Shown piece by piece: positions 11,202-22,500 of a DNA stretch of 64,000 nucleotides (the first letter of the stretch is position 1; each line of letters opens with the position of its first letter). Location of the stretch: assembly GCA_003255025.1 (NCBI GenBank), contig QANY01002498.1, positions 608,895 to 672,894 of the forward strand. Direction: 5' to 3'. The stretch comes from Datisca glomerata (taxonomy: Eukaryota > Streptophyta > Magnoliopsida > Cucurbitales > Datiscaceae). The notes below the pieces were generated by a model. It saw nothing but the letters and a program-made list of their open reading frames with translations. It was not told the DNA's origin and made no database searches. The translations under genes and the position numbers were made by a program.

Positions 11202-11745
11202 ATGTGTTAGCAATCAGAATATATATGAGATAGAATTCTTATGGGGATCCTGAAAAACAACTAATTTCTATTGGGCATTTATCATTCTTTTAGGTTCATT
11301 AGGGTTTTATCTGTTGCAACTTCTAGTTATCTTGATAGAGATTTGATATCTTTATTTTTGTATCAGAAAATTATTTTTTCCACAAGGGAATGTGATGTCT
11401 TTCTATGGGATCACATGTCTCTTTATTAGCTCTTATTTTTGGAGCACAATTTCATGGAATGTGGGTAGCAATTATGATTGATTCAATAAAAAAGAATGAA
11501 TAGTTTGTATTTTTCGTTGGGGATCTTCTGAAAGAAAAATCATCGCATCTTCCTTTAATTCCTTATGAAAGGCATTCATTCCATCACAATAAAAGTGAAA
11601 TAGATTATTTATGCACGTCATGTCCTTTATATGGAAATGGGAGGCCAGAGAGCCATTTCCTTGACTCCACTAATAAGAATTTGGCTGCATGAGAAATTGA
11701 GCAAAATCTTACCTAATTGGCCTTGTACCAATTGAAGGATTTTGA
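11202..11745 (+). pseudogene. ycf4: Plastid-derived ycf4 pseudogene
   Basis: Ycf4 is a thylakoid protein that assists photosystem I assembly. The sequence follows plastid ycf4 from start to stop with decay: an ATG at 11202, then segments that read WAFIILLGSLGFYLLQLLVI, later [14 protein letters not shown] and IFRWGSSERK in shifted frames, and finally PIEGF followed by TGA. The span of 544 bases is close to the 555 bases usual for the gene. Internal stops and indels rule out function, and a plastid gene in the nucleus would also lack a transit peptide. Confidence 0.78.
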
Positions 11746-12025
11746 AAATGAAGTGAAGAATGAATGCTTTCTTAGTTCTTAAATATAGGGGGAAATTCAA
11801 GAATACTCTTTTTTCTATACTATAGTAATAGCATCACTGGAGTTTCTTCAAAATATTCATTTGAGTCGAAACAGACATATACGGAATAGCCACAAAACAA
11901 AGCATTTTTTGTCTAAAAAATCTATTTTTTAGCATATGTATATTTTGGTATCCCCTCAATGGCAAGAATCGGGGCCTCACAATCACTAGCCAATATGTTT
12001 TTCTCCCATACATTTCTCCGTTCAT

Positions 12026-12145
12026 GGTTTGGTGTCCTAGGCGTAGAGAAATTACACCAATCCATCCTGAATTTGGTGGTTAAACTCTATTGCAGTGATG
12101 AACTGTAGGGGAACTCCTGCAAAAATATAGCTCGACGCCAGGATG
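12026..12145 (+). pseudogene. rrn5: Plastid-derived 5S rRNA (rrn5) pseudogene
   Basis: About 120 bases match chloroplast 5S rRNA along their whole length: GGTGTCCTAGGCGTAGAG at the start, ACACCAATCCATCCTGAA, GGTGGTTAAACTCTATTGC, and GCTCGACGCCAGGATG at the end. Several substitutions lie at positions normally conserved (for example the CTGCAAAAATATAG stretch). As a nuclear copy of a plastid gene it is not expected to be expressed. Confidence 0.85.
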
Positions 12146-12394
12146 ATAAAAAGATTAATACCTCAAATTCTTATGACTTTTCAATATCCAATATAAACAA
12201 AATGAAAAATGAAAATGTCATCTTATTCAAAACCTTATTTATAAAACCCCTTCGCTCCCACTTTTCTCTCTCACTTCACACCTTATAATACACCGCTCTC
12301 ATAGAGAGGCGCATTCACCCCTTCATAACCTGAAATGGTTGGAAAAGGAAAGGTTCCTTATTTTTAGGGTCCACGATCATTAACTAATACTAAT

Positions 12395-12935
12395 ACGAAC
12401 AATCTTGAAGACTTCAAATCTTGAAGACATCTTGAAGATATCTATAAGACTTCACGATCCATTTTGAAGTATCTTGAAGACTTCACGATCAATCTATGAA
12501 GACATCTTGACAACTCCACGATCCATCTTAAAGACATTTTGAAGACATCTTAAAGACTTTACGATCCATCTTGAAGATATAATGAAGACTTCACGATCTT
12601 TCTTGAAGACATTGTGGAGACAACTTGAATACATATTGATAACTTCATGATATTAAAGATATCTTAACGACTTCAAGATCCATATTGAAGACTTCAAGAT
12701 CCATCTTGAAGACTTCATGATGTATGTAATATGTTTTCAAAATATCTTCAAGATATATCTTGAAGACTTCAAATCTTCAAGACGTCTTAAAGACGTCATG
12801 AAGTATTTAAGATAGATCGTGAAGTCCTCTTCATGACAGATCATAAAGTCTTCAAGAAGAATCTTGAAGTCTTCAACTTAAGATATTGCTTGTTGATTTT
12901 TTCATCATCAACTTTCATTTAGTAAAATCTTTTAG
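12395..12935. repeat. Second block of the GAAGAC satellite with one end module
   Basis: After the plastid insert the satellite resumes at AATCTTGAAGACTTC and runs mostly in the ATCTTGAAGACTTCACGATC sense to about 12780, then flips over the last units. It ends at about 12875-12935 with a third copy of the end module on the minus strand (complement reads GTTGATGATGAAAAAATCAA then CAAGCAATATCTTAAGTTGA). It then joins a copia LTR fragment. Confidence 0.75.
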
Positions 12936-14131
12936 AGATATCCAATAATTAGAAAAAAACAAAGTAATTAAATTTACTCGTCAATAATTTAGTAATGACA
13001 GTCATCTCATACGGGACTCGGGAATTGTACTTTGGTCCAACACACATTTTTGGTCTAACTGTTGTTATTTCTCATTTATGTCCTTACAAGCTACTCCTGA
13101 GACCGAATAGACCCACATGAATAAAGCTATGTGATTTAAATACTCAGCTAATTTATCTCCATAAATTCATGACCTATTATCTCGACATCGTACGACTCCA
13201 CTATATGTCCGATGTTGATAGTACTCACGATTCATGCATGCTACTTTTTCTGTTGGTGCAAATAAATATTTATATTTCATAGTCCACATAATATTTAATG
13301 ATATTACCCTTCGTGAATATCACTAACAAGAGCGAGATATAATATTACCGTTTTATCTATCTAGTTATTATTTTCTTAACTCATTTATTGAATATGAATA
13401 AGAAAGACATGTAATGAAGTGTCTCGTACAGATCACTATGTTGTCTTACTCAATGACTCATGTCATCGAGTAGTAATCCCGATTTATTTATCCACACACT
13501 CTTCAATAAAATATAATGTGATATTTTTTGCTTTTCCAATCTTACCACGAATCTCATATCTCTGAATCATGCAACTCCAACATAGTTGAATCACGACCCC
13601 AACAGTCGAGATATTAACCGGAAGTTCGATCTCACTCATTTGACATATCAAATATCGCAAGTAACTAAGTCAAGTTCTGTATTCACCTCAAGATTAAAGG
13701 AATTACAAGAATATCCTTAAGGTGTAACAATTAGATTTAGAGTTAGATAAACGACTTTACTCTAAACTAATTGATTATTAGTTTATTCAACATGTTTCAT
13801 AACATGTCTAGGTCAACCAGTACTGTCTTCACTCCCATACCCCTAGACCATCAACCTTTGGTTTAACCCAACAGTCGTAATTGGATTCGATTGCTCAGTC
13901 GATACTAAGATTGTGAATAACATGTTGAACTATCTCAGAAGAGTTTGTCTGAAAGACCGCTCGATCTTTACTCTTGTTACGTTGATACCAAGACTTAAGT
14001 AAATTATAACACACTTTAACTGAAGAAAACTTTCATTTTTTCATAAAATTTGATAATATATAAATATCTCAGAAATAATTATTTACTCATAAATAATTAT
14101 TACACCCCACTTTATGGACATAACTTCAACA
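12936..14131 (-). mobile_element. Truncated copia LTR (same family as element B)
   Basis: The reverse complement follows the LTR of element B (48731 onward) for about 1.2 kb: it starts TGTTGAAGTTATGTCCATAA at 14131 and shares blocks such as AAATCTAATTGTTACACCTT, AATCTTGAGGTGAATA and the GTGATTCAACTATGTTGGAG region. It is clearly diverged from both B LTRs, so it is an older or separate subfamily. The 3' part of the LTR is missing; the break lies next to the satellite end module. Confidence 0.7.
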
Positions 14132-14400
14132 CTATCATCTAGTAGTGTGATAGAGTTGAACAACCCTCTGAAAATAGTGATGAAGCAGTTGAGATAATCA
14201 TGATTTCCTTGATAGGAGAAAATGATAAATTAAAACATTTAGATAAAGGTCCATGGCCTAGCCTAGAACTACTCACATGTGTATATGGGGTACTAAGCCA
14301 GGCGTAGGCTAGAAAATCAACTCTATTATTTTTTAGTTTATTTATTGTTCACGATCAATTATGCTTGAATGTTAATTTTAGTTTCTTGAAATTCTGTACA
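14132..14400 (+). mobile_element. 3' part of the 5' LTR of copia element C
   Basis: This sequence matches 21590-21892, the 3' LTR of the same element (shared GATAGAGTT-A/G-AACAAC, AGTTGAGATCATCATGATT-like and ATCAATTATGCTTGAATG blocks). It ends with ACA at 14400, three bases before a primer-binding site. The 5' portion is lost where the reversed B-type LTR begins. Confidence 0.65.
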
Positions 14401-14403
14401 TTG

Positions 14404-14416
14404 TGGTATTAGAGTC
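14404..14416 (+). promoter_or_regulatory. Primer-binding site of copia element C
   Basis: TGGTATTAGAGTC closely resembles TGGTATCAGAGC, the site in plant copia elements that pairs with the 3' end of initiator methionine tRNA to prime minus-strand DNA synthesis. It directly follows the LTR end. Confidence 0.65.
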
Positions 14417-14524
14417 TACCTTCATGTTATATTGTTCATTATAAAGTTGTCACATTTTGAGAAAACATTTCTATATTTATCGATTTGTGGCTTATATATT
14501 TGGGTCTTGGTTATTATCAAAATC

Positions 14525-15590
14525 ATTCTGGGTGGCTTGGTGTTACCTTAACCTCCTCAAAGGTCACTATATATTTATTGTGAAGCTGTCTGTTGATCCA
14601 TCTTAGTCCTGGAGGAAACTGGTTCGTATGAGATAAAATTGTAGGGTTTTGCTCATTGCAAATTAGGAGGGGAGATTCCTTTTCCCCTTTTACAGATCTT
14701 TCGCATCCAAGTGGTATCCCTTCTAATGTAGGGGGAAAAGCTTTAGTTGAAAGTACTAGCTTACCTCTCACTACTCCTCTCAACTCTTGTATAAGGAATG
14801 GTGTTTGGACTTGGCCTGCCCCTTACGTTGCCATTTGTTTCTCTCATTGGGGCTTCAACCTTAACATTGATCCTCCTTATGATGAAGATAAGTGGATATG
14901 GCTGGCTTCTCCTAATGGCTCTTTTTCTATCAGTTCTACTTATGATGCCTTGACTGTTCAGGGAGTTAAATTACCTTGGAATGATATTATCTAGTATTAT
15001 GGTTGTGTTCCCAAATGTTCCTTTATCTCCTAGATTACTCTTTTGAAAAATTTAGGGACTAAGGACATGATTATTTCTTGGAAACCTGACATCAGCACTA
15101 CATGCATTTTCTGTGTTGATGATATTGAGTTTGTTCAACATCTCTTATTTGATTGCTCTGCCACTTCTCAGATTCTTAAGTTTGTGATTGATCGGTGTAA
15201 CTATACAGTAGATGGTATGTGTTTGAATAATTTTCTTTATTGGCTTCTCGGTTTAAATAAGAATACTATGTATGGATTTGTTTGTTCTAGAATTCTCTTC
15301 ACTTCTTATATTTATTGTATTTGGTTGGAGAGAAACAAGAGAGTGATCTGTGGTAAAATGCTTAGTTCCAATCTTATGTCTAAGCAAATCTATAGGATGG
15401 GGGGGCGGGACATGTTATTGTACCTTAACACAGTGAGACGTTATAATTTTAATGTTACGTACTTTCCTAGATAGATGGTTTAAAGGTTAGTTTTTGTCTG
15501 TTTTCTTTATTTTTTTTTGGAGTATGCCCCTTGAAATTGTGTAATTCTTTTTTGTTAATATATCTTTTTTACTTTTTGACAAAAAAAATA
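14525..15590 (+). pseudogene. LINE (non-LTR retrotransposon) 3' end of ORF2
   Basis: Open frames at 14656-14994 and 15043-15474, joined across a stop, encode the C-terminal part of a plant LINE reverse transcriptase protein. Seen are HPSGIPSNVGGKALVESTSL, then NGVWTWP, DKWIWLASPNGSFSISSTYD, and the zf-RVT domain with CIFCVDD and FVQHLLFDCS, which gives the C-x2-C...H-x4-C zinc-binding pattern. A short untranslated tail ends in a run of A at about 15583-15589, the usual LINE 3' end. The RT core is absent, consistent with 5' truncation at insertion. It lies about 100 bases after the primer-binding site of copia element C and is therefore probably nested in it. Confidence 0.75.
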
Positions 15591-17280
15591 TTCTGGAATC
15601 TTTGAAAAGTGTTTGATTTACGTGATTGTATGGTAGGATTGAGAGTCACATGCTTGTTTCTAAAGAAGTGTTTTCTACAGATATGCAATTGATTTTGGCT
15701 ATCACTCATTTTATTCTCTGTCATTAACGTTGTGAGCATGCATTGGTGTTTCCGTTATTGAAGTATTGTTTATGCCTGGTGAAATCGATAACCAATTTGC
15801 CTAAATGTGTATTCAAGCAATTATGCGAATTATTCTTAAATACCATATTTATATCGGTATAATCTAGGCAAGCATCTTAAGACTATATGTTGACTACGCT
15901 CATGATAATACATAAAAAAAAAATCTGCAATCATCTTGATCTCGTGTTTGAGAATATAATGATTTAGCCCTTAAATTTTGATGGATTTATATGTGAATCT
16001 GGGATTATACATCATCATTTATATGATAAAATGTTGGTTTCCACTGAATACATGTATAATAGCCTTGACATTATTGAAGGCATATGTTCATACATTCTAT
16101 TATCATGTGTTTGATAATTGGCCCCACAAAAACGTTGAATTTTAATTTAACCTTGTGGGGGAGAAGATTATAATGCTTTTTATATTTTGTTTTAATTTTA
16201 GTCGTTACCGTTTTATCTAGCAATCATTTATTACATAAAGTCTTGTTTATAGCCCTTACAGTTTCATATTTTGAAATAGATGAAAAATATATAGTATTTG
16301 TATGTATAATTGCTAGTCGCGTTAATTAAGCATGGAATTTGTGATGTGGGCTATATGGATGTGAGATTCTTATTATGCTAAAATATTGACTCACATTTGG
16401 ATTCTCTACAAGTACAACTGGATAATTATATGAGCATGTTCATCGTTTAAAGATTAATATAAAGTTATGGACATTTGAATTTCAATCTTTTGATCATCAG
16501 TACTTGTACATACATGGTTTTAAATTTTAAATTCTATATCCCTGCATTTGTTGACAAAAATTGTATTGATAGTTTTGCTTTTAATTAGTTTTACTGTTAA
16601 TATTATATGGCATTGGCAATGTAAAGATAAATGAGATATTTGATGTCAATATAAAGTTATGATTTCTATAAAGTAATTCTACACCGACCAAGTAATTGAT
16701 CAAGTTTTAAGTTATCAAATAATGTGACAACTATTTATTGATTGGTGTTTGATGACTCATTAAACTGATTTAACAAAATAACATATAAATGATTATCACG
16801 TCACTCGATCATTTAAAAATTAATCAATTACTTGGTCGGCGTAAAATTACTCATTTCTATATGACATAAGAGTAGTCACAACATCTTAAGGCATACTGGT
16901 AATCACATGAAGAATTCTAATTAAAGTTTTATGACATCTATCATATTGTAATTAATTCATGAGAGTAAGAACTTAGCCCTACCGAGAAGTTATTTTTTTT
17001 GTGAATTAATTGGAATTAGTAAATTGGGCGTTAAAGAATGTATTTAGTCCCACAACTGTGGAGTAGTATTATTTTTTATGCTACATATTTGTTAGTCTTA
17101 TTATAAAGTTAAAGTAATTTTATGAATTTTATAACCTCTACCCACAGAAAAGATTGAATTTTCTATTTACTACTGACGTTGGTTGATTTAAAATGATTTT
17201 TTTTTAGTTTCGTAGCATTAAAGTAAGTATATTCCTTGATTATTTGCAGTTATTTCTACTACTTTTGATGCATTTGGTTT
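15591..17280. other. Non-coding stretch between LINE and copia C gag
   Basis: AT-rich sequence without open frames. By position it should be the leader of copia element C or further insertions in it. The only structure recognised is the MITE at 16671-16852. Confidence 0.45.
16671..16852. mobile_element. MITE with 30-bp inverted ends and 9-bp target duplication
   Basis: The 182-bp element begins AAGTAATTCTACACCGACCA and its end, read as complement, begins GAGTAATTTTACGCCGACCA; the match continues through AGTAATTGAT. It is flanked by a perfect 9-bp direct repeat ATTTCTATA at 16662-16670 and 16853-16861. The 9-bp duplication points to a Mutator-like transposase acting in trans. It is unrelated in sequence to the MITE at 3684. 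Confidence 0.88.
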
Positions 17281-17289
17281 TCAATGCTT

Positions 17290-17960
17290 AATGGTGATAA
17301 TTATTCAATAGCAGAATATGAGTGGTGAGACCGATCTAATCGTTTAAATAAGATGCTCATTATGTCTCATGTCAGTAAGAGCATTAGAAGCTTCATTCAT
17401 GAGTGCTCAAAGATCAAGGATTTACTAAAGGCCATAGAAGAACAATTTGTTACTTCTGATAAGGCAATGGCTAATACCTTAATGAAGAAGCTTTCGGGCA
17501 AATCATCTGATCGTTTGAGAGATGTGTATGAACACATTATGGATTTGAGGGACATTGTTGCCTAATTAAAGTTTCTAAAGGTTTAGATTTCTGAGATATT
17601 TCTTGTTCATTTCATACTCTACTCTCTTCCTACGGAATCCTGCGAAGATACTCTATAACACACATAAGGAAAACTAGCCATAAATGAGCTTCTGACTATG
17701 TGTGCTCAAGAGGAAGAGAGACTAAAGTATGAGAGGGTGAAACTGTCCATCTAGTAGCTCATGATAAAGGAAATGACAATTAAGGAACGGACGCTTCGTC
17801 ACTGAAGAAGAAAGAAAAGGAGTCAATGAAGCTTCCCATAACAAGAGTACTTGCTTCTTATGCAAGGAAAAGGGCACATAAAGAAAGACTGCTAGAGGTA
17901 CAAAAAGTGGCTCGAATGAAAAGGTAATGTCATAAATTTTTTTTCGTTGAAGCTCCAAAT
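17290..17960 (+). pseudogene. Copia element C gag remnant
   Basis: Gag of Ty1/copia packages element RNA. The frame beginning near 17290 reads LNGDNYS, and 17353-17565 gives a 70-residue segment with SHVSKSIRSFIHECSKIKDL and AIEEQFVTSDKAMANTLM, typical of the UBN2-type copia gag. It continues after a stop as ISEIFLVHFILYSLPTES and INELLTMCAQEEERLKYE. A nucleocapsid-like piece, KGHIKKDC, appears near 17870. Stops and frameshifts interrupt it. Confidence 0.75.
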
Positions 17961-20900
17961 AGTACAAGGTGGATTGACTCTAGAACTTCAATTCATATTG
18001 TCGATACCATACAAAGATTTCTCAACCTAAGGAAGCTGAAGGGAAATGAATGAGACATTTATTCAGGTAATCGGATGCTTTAGAAAGTTGAGGCTATAGG
18101 GACTTTTTGACTTATTTTAAAATGTGAATTTGTATTAGATCTTGAAAATAATTTTTGATATTCTATCATTTTCAAGAAATTTAGTTTTCGTTTCTAGACT
18201 TATTACTTTTAAATTTAAATTTTTATTTGAAGATGACTTTGTTAGTATTTTTAAAAATAAAATTCTTGTTATTGGTGGAAAATTGCTTGATGGCTTATAT
18301 GAATTTGACTTAGACCCCACATTTGAATGTAATTATTTGACGATGCATGGTGATATTGGCAATAAAATGCATAAAGTGGAAGCTAATTAATGAGATTTCT
18401 TCATCATTATGGCACAGGAGATTAAGACATATGCCCGTAGAAAGAATTAAAAGATTAGTAAATGATGGAGTTCTAAAAAACTCTTGATTTTACTGATTTT
18501 GGTACTTGTGTGGACAAAATCAAGGGAAAGCAGACCAACAAGTCTAATGAAATTCTTGAGATCATACACAATAATATTTGTGGATCATTTACTACTCCAT
18601 GTTTGAATGCTCAGAGATATTATATCTAATTTATTGATGATTATACTAGAGTTATGTATCTCTATCTTCTCTTTAATAAGGATGAAGCTCTAGATATTTT
18701 CAAAAAGTTATAAAAGCAAAAGTAGAAAAATAAAAAGAAAAGAAAATCAAAATTGCAAGGTCATATAGGGGCGGAGAGTACTATGGTCGATACACTGAAA
18801 AGTGACGAATGTCTAATCCATTTGCAAGGTTTCTTGAGCAAGAAGATATAATTCCTCAAAATTCGATGTCTGGCACACCACAACAAGATGGTGTTGTAAA
18901 AAGAAGGAATCGAAACTAATGGACATGGTAAGAAGCATGATCAACAACTCTAGTATTCCTTTATCCTTATAGAGCGACGCTTTGTGAATATCTTGAATTG
19001 GTTTCAGTTAAGGCCATTCCAAAAATACATTTGCGTTGTGGAATGGATGGAACCTTGTGTAAGCCATTTACACATTTAAGGATTTCCTATGGAGGTAAAG
19101 GTTTACGATCCTCACATCAATAAATTAGATCCGAGGACAATCAATGAATTTTTCATCGGTCATACTTTGAATTCCAAAGAATATTAGTTTTCTCTCCTTT
19201 GCATACTACTAGAATGGTTGAGGCTAGAAATGTCAAAGTTTTTTAAGACCATGAGCCTAGTTGATGTGCTTTATCTTGTAAGACAGTATTTGAGGAACCA
19301 CGATATTCAATTGAGTTGACTATATATAATAGACAATTGGTGGTTTTCTTTAAGGAAATCAACTAGATAACACTTCTAAGCAACCAATTCAGAATGAATC
19401 AGCTCATATAGATGAAGGTACGAAAAGAATCTACTGTCAAACCTACACAAAATGCAGTTGAGACACTAGACTTTAAGAGATCTTCAAGGGTAAGGAAATT
19501 CACAATTTCTAATTATTATGTTGTATCCTTTTAAGAAGCTGATGTTGACATCAAATCTGCAACGATCCAGGTTCATTCCACGTATTGGTATTATGTCATG
19601 AAGGAAGAGTTAGAATCTATGGATAAGAATCAAGTTTGGGATTTTGTTGACTTACCAAATGGAGCGACAACCATTGGTTGTAAATGGGTTTATAGTACCA
19701 AATGTGACTCATTGGGTAAAATAGAGAGATATAAAGCTAGATTTTAGACAAAGGTTTCACTCAAAAGAAAGACATTGATTGCCATGAACATTCTCTCTAG
19801 TTTCTAAGAAGGATTCACTCAGGATAATCATGGTTCTAGTAGCTCATTTTGATTTAGAGTTACATCAGATAAATGTCAAAATATCATTCTTGAATGGGGA
19901 TCTAGATGAAGAGGTATATACATGTCCCAGACTCAAGGTTTTACTCTTGAGCATGAAAGTCGGTAAGTTTGCAAGCTTAAAATATCTATAAATGGACTAC
20001 AGCAGGCCTCCAGTCAATGGTATGCAAAGTCTCACTATCACTTCATTTGGTTTCTTTGAGAACATCATTGATCAATGCATAACCTTAAGGTCAGTGAGAG
20101 TAAATATATATTTTTAGTTATATATGTGGATGATATTTTACTTGCAAGCAATGATTTGGGCATACTCCATGAGACAAAATAGTCCCTCTCTAAAAAATTT
20201 AAAATGAAGGTTCTAGGTGAAACCTCTTAAGTCATTGGCAGATAGATTCATAGAGATAGATCTCAACAAATATTGAGACTATTTAAAGGGGAGTAGATTG
20301 AAAATGTTTTAAATAGATTCACAATGAAGGATTTTTATCCTATAGTTGCATCTATAGTTAAAAGGGATAAGGTCAATCAAAATCAATGTTCATATAATGA
20401 ATTGGAACAGTAGCAAATGGATAACATATCACTTGCATCTATAGTTGGCAGCCTAATATATGCAGAGGTCAGTACAAGACCTGATATTGGATTCGGAGTT
20501 GGCATGTTAGGGTAGATATCAAAGTAATCTTGGTGTAGAGCATTTGAGAGCTGTTAAAAAGGTTATAAGGTACTTGCAAGGAACCAAGGACTACATACTT
20601 ACATATAAACACTCTGATCATCTGGAACTGATTAAATCTTCATATTCAAATTTTACTGGATGTGTAGATATGGAAAGTCAACTTCGAGATATGTTTTCCT
20701 TCTTGCTGGAGGTGTTGTATCTTGGAAAAGTGTCAAGCAAACCATTATTGCTTCTTCTTGTATGGAACTAGAGTTCATCGCATGCTATAAAGCTATTGCA
20801 CATGCACTGTGGTTAAGAAATTTCATTAAGGGTCTCAAGATCATCGATTCTATATCGAGACCCACAAAGTTCTATTGTAATAATTCAGTTGCAGTTTTCT

Positions 20901-21121
20901 TCTCCAAGATTAATAGAAGTGGAAGACGAAGCAAGCATATTGACATCAAGTATCTCGTTGTTAGAGAGCACGTGCAAACTGAAGATGTGTGCAATGAACA
21001 TATTGGTATCGAGCTAATAATTGTGAATCCTATGGCTAACGAATTGCCGAGAAAACAAAACAGAGATCATATGGAGCATATATGTATTGTTAGCTCATTT
21101 TTAGTTAAATTTGTAAGTTAG
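17961..21121 (+). pseudogene. Copia element C pol remnant (protease, integrase, RT, RNase H)
   Basis: The order is that of Ty1/copia. Protease: WIDSRTSIHIVDT near 17970, where the catalytic Asp-Ser-Gly is D-S-R. GAG-pre-integrase: LDFTDFGTCVDKIKGKQTNK near 18490. Integrase core: IIHNNICG and FIDDYTRVMYLYLL near 18560-18670, then an MSGTPQQDGVVKRRN-like segment near 18870. RT: MKEELESMDKNQVWDFVDLP near 19600, GCKWVYSTKC, and an intact VIYVDDILLASN around 20117-20150. RNase H: 20430-21120, including [20 protein letters not shown] and [20 protein letters not shown]. Many stops and indels break the frame throughout. Confidence 0.8.
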
Positions 21122-21589
21122 TGCTACATATGTCATTGGACATTTTTCTTATCTTAGAGAATAAAATATTTCTTTATTCTCTGTACATAAAAAATTTTCA
21201 TATCGATTGTATAAAGTTAGACCCAAATGGCTTATAGGAAGACTATTCATAAAGTTAATTGCTCATAAGGTGCTCACTAATAGATACCATACATGTGATA
21301 AATCGAAGAGAATGCTCATTTAAGAGTATAACCGTTATGATTCATGTTTCGGGATTCTTCAACTGAGAGAGAGTTTTTCAATTACTAGATTTCTCAGATA
21401 GTTATAATATAATTTTCATCACCAATAAAGAGGGGTATGACATATGCGTCAAGTGGGAAACTATTCGTTTCACGTCTCTATAAGGGACTTAAATTGGTCC
21501 AGATGTCATTTATCTTAATTTTTTAAGGTATTATAATATCTATAGATCAAAATATTCTATTTTGTTCAAAATTTAAAGTGATGAGATTA

Positions 21590-21892
21590 AAGATAATTAT
21601 CATGTAATGGTGAGATAGAGTTAAACAACACACTAAAAGATAGAGAGCAAGTAGTTGAGATCATCATGATTATTTGATGGGAGTAAACGATAGTTTCAAA
21701 TACTTACATGAGGGTCCCTGACCTAGCTTATAAATATTCGCATGTGTATTCTGTCAAGTACGAGTAATTAAATTAGGCATAGGTTAGAAGAGCATCTTTG
21801 TTATTCTTATAATTTATTTATTGTTTTTTTATCAATTATACATGAATGCTAGTTTTAATATATTTAAATTTCTTGCATGAAGATCCCTGACA
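21590..21892 (+). mobile_element. 3' LTR of copia element C (portion confirmed by comparison)
   Basis: This matches 14132-14400 as described for the 5' LTR and ends CCTGACA at 21892. The true start lies further left, between the RNase H end (21121) and here, but cannot be fixed because the 5' LTR is truncated. The two LTRs are visibly diverged, so the insertion is old. Confidence 0.6.
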
Positions 21893-22062
21893 ACAATACG
21901 AACAACTGCATTACCATTATCATTAAAGGCACCACCACATTTAACCTTCACAGAACCCATATTGAAGAGACCAACAAAGATGCTTATGACTATTTGCTTG
22001 CCGCTGCATATTCCTTCCGCAGAATTTGAAAAATCATTGACAGCCTTATTAATAAGGTACAT
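21893..22062 (-). pseudogene. RNase H-like (RVT_3) fragment
   Basis: A minus-strand frame encodes GSVKVKCGGAFNDNGNAVVR followed by IVVRDLHARN. This resembles the start of the plant RVT_3-type RNase H domain (VKxNVDGAFN...GVGIVVRD), found in LINEs and in stand-alone host genes. The catalytic Asp of the NVDGAF motif is Gly here (KCGGAF). It lies just outside the 3' LTR of element C. It could come from a LINE or a host gene. Confidence 0.5.
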
Positions 22063-22189
22063 AGTCCTGTGGGAACCACATCAACTTCCCCAAAAAACTA
22101 AACGGGTACTAAATTTATAAGATCACCGAAATATATATCATTTGGCATGAATTTATAGAATAACTGAATTATATAATATTTGCCCATTA

Positions 22190-22500
22190 TTTACAATAAA
22201 GAGAATAATAATTGTAGTTTAAGAGAGAGAATGAGCCAAAAAATATTATTGAGCTTGTATTCGATTCATTTTCAGAGTTGTACAACATTTTATTTATACA
22301 TGAAAATAGTACTAAGTAATAATAAACTCTCCTTTTCAGTTGCAAGTCGTACGGAATGGATAAGATATCAATCTCATTATTTCAAGGGAATATTCCTCTC
22401 TCAAGTCTCTTTTATAACCGTCAAACTGATCTAACAACTTTCATTCGATCTTGTTCCTTGATTAATTTATTGGTCTAGATCTTACTATGTGTAAGATAAA
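22190..22500 (-). mobile_element. Possible copia-type LTR fragment
   Basis: The reverse complement contains a TATAAATAAA-type box near 22290 followed by GTTGTACAACTCTGAAAATG and a run ending in ATTCTCTCTCTTAAACTAC, which is the layout of short copia LTR tails. No second LTR or internal region was recognised, so the call is tentative. Confidence 0.3.

Larger units (their letters stand above)
11020..12370 (+). other. Nuclear copy of chloroplast DNA (NUPT), chimeric: ycf4 region joined to rrn5 region
   Basis: The block starts with sequence like the spacer before ycf4, continues through a decayed ycf4 and its downstream spacer, and then jumps to a stretch like the rrn4.5-rrn5 spacer (GGGGCCTCACAATCACTAGC near 11972), rrn5, and sequence like its downstream spacer. 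In chloroplast genomes ycf4 is in the large single-copy region and rrn5 in the inverted repeat, so two distant plastid segments have been joined, somewhere between about 11760 and 11930. Numerous substitutions show it is an old transfer. Repeat units of the fold-back satellite lie on both sides. Confidence 0.8.

Noticed and set aside
11834..12025. 63-codon minus-strand open frame next to the 5S rRNA copy
   Set aside because: It lies in sequence like the plastid spacers and does not match a plastid gene.
12026..12145. Functional 5S rRNA gene
   Set aside because: It matches the plastid rather than the nuclear type, carries substitutions, and lies in a decayed plastid insert.
8690..12935. Possible CRISPR-like array because of regular short repeats
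   Set aside because: Repeats are degenerate, change strand and have no unique spacers; the context is a plant nuclear genome.
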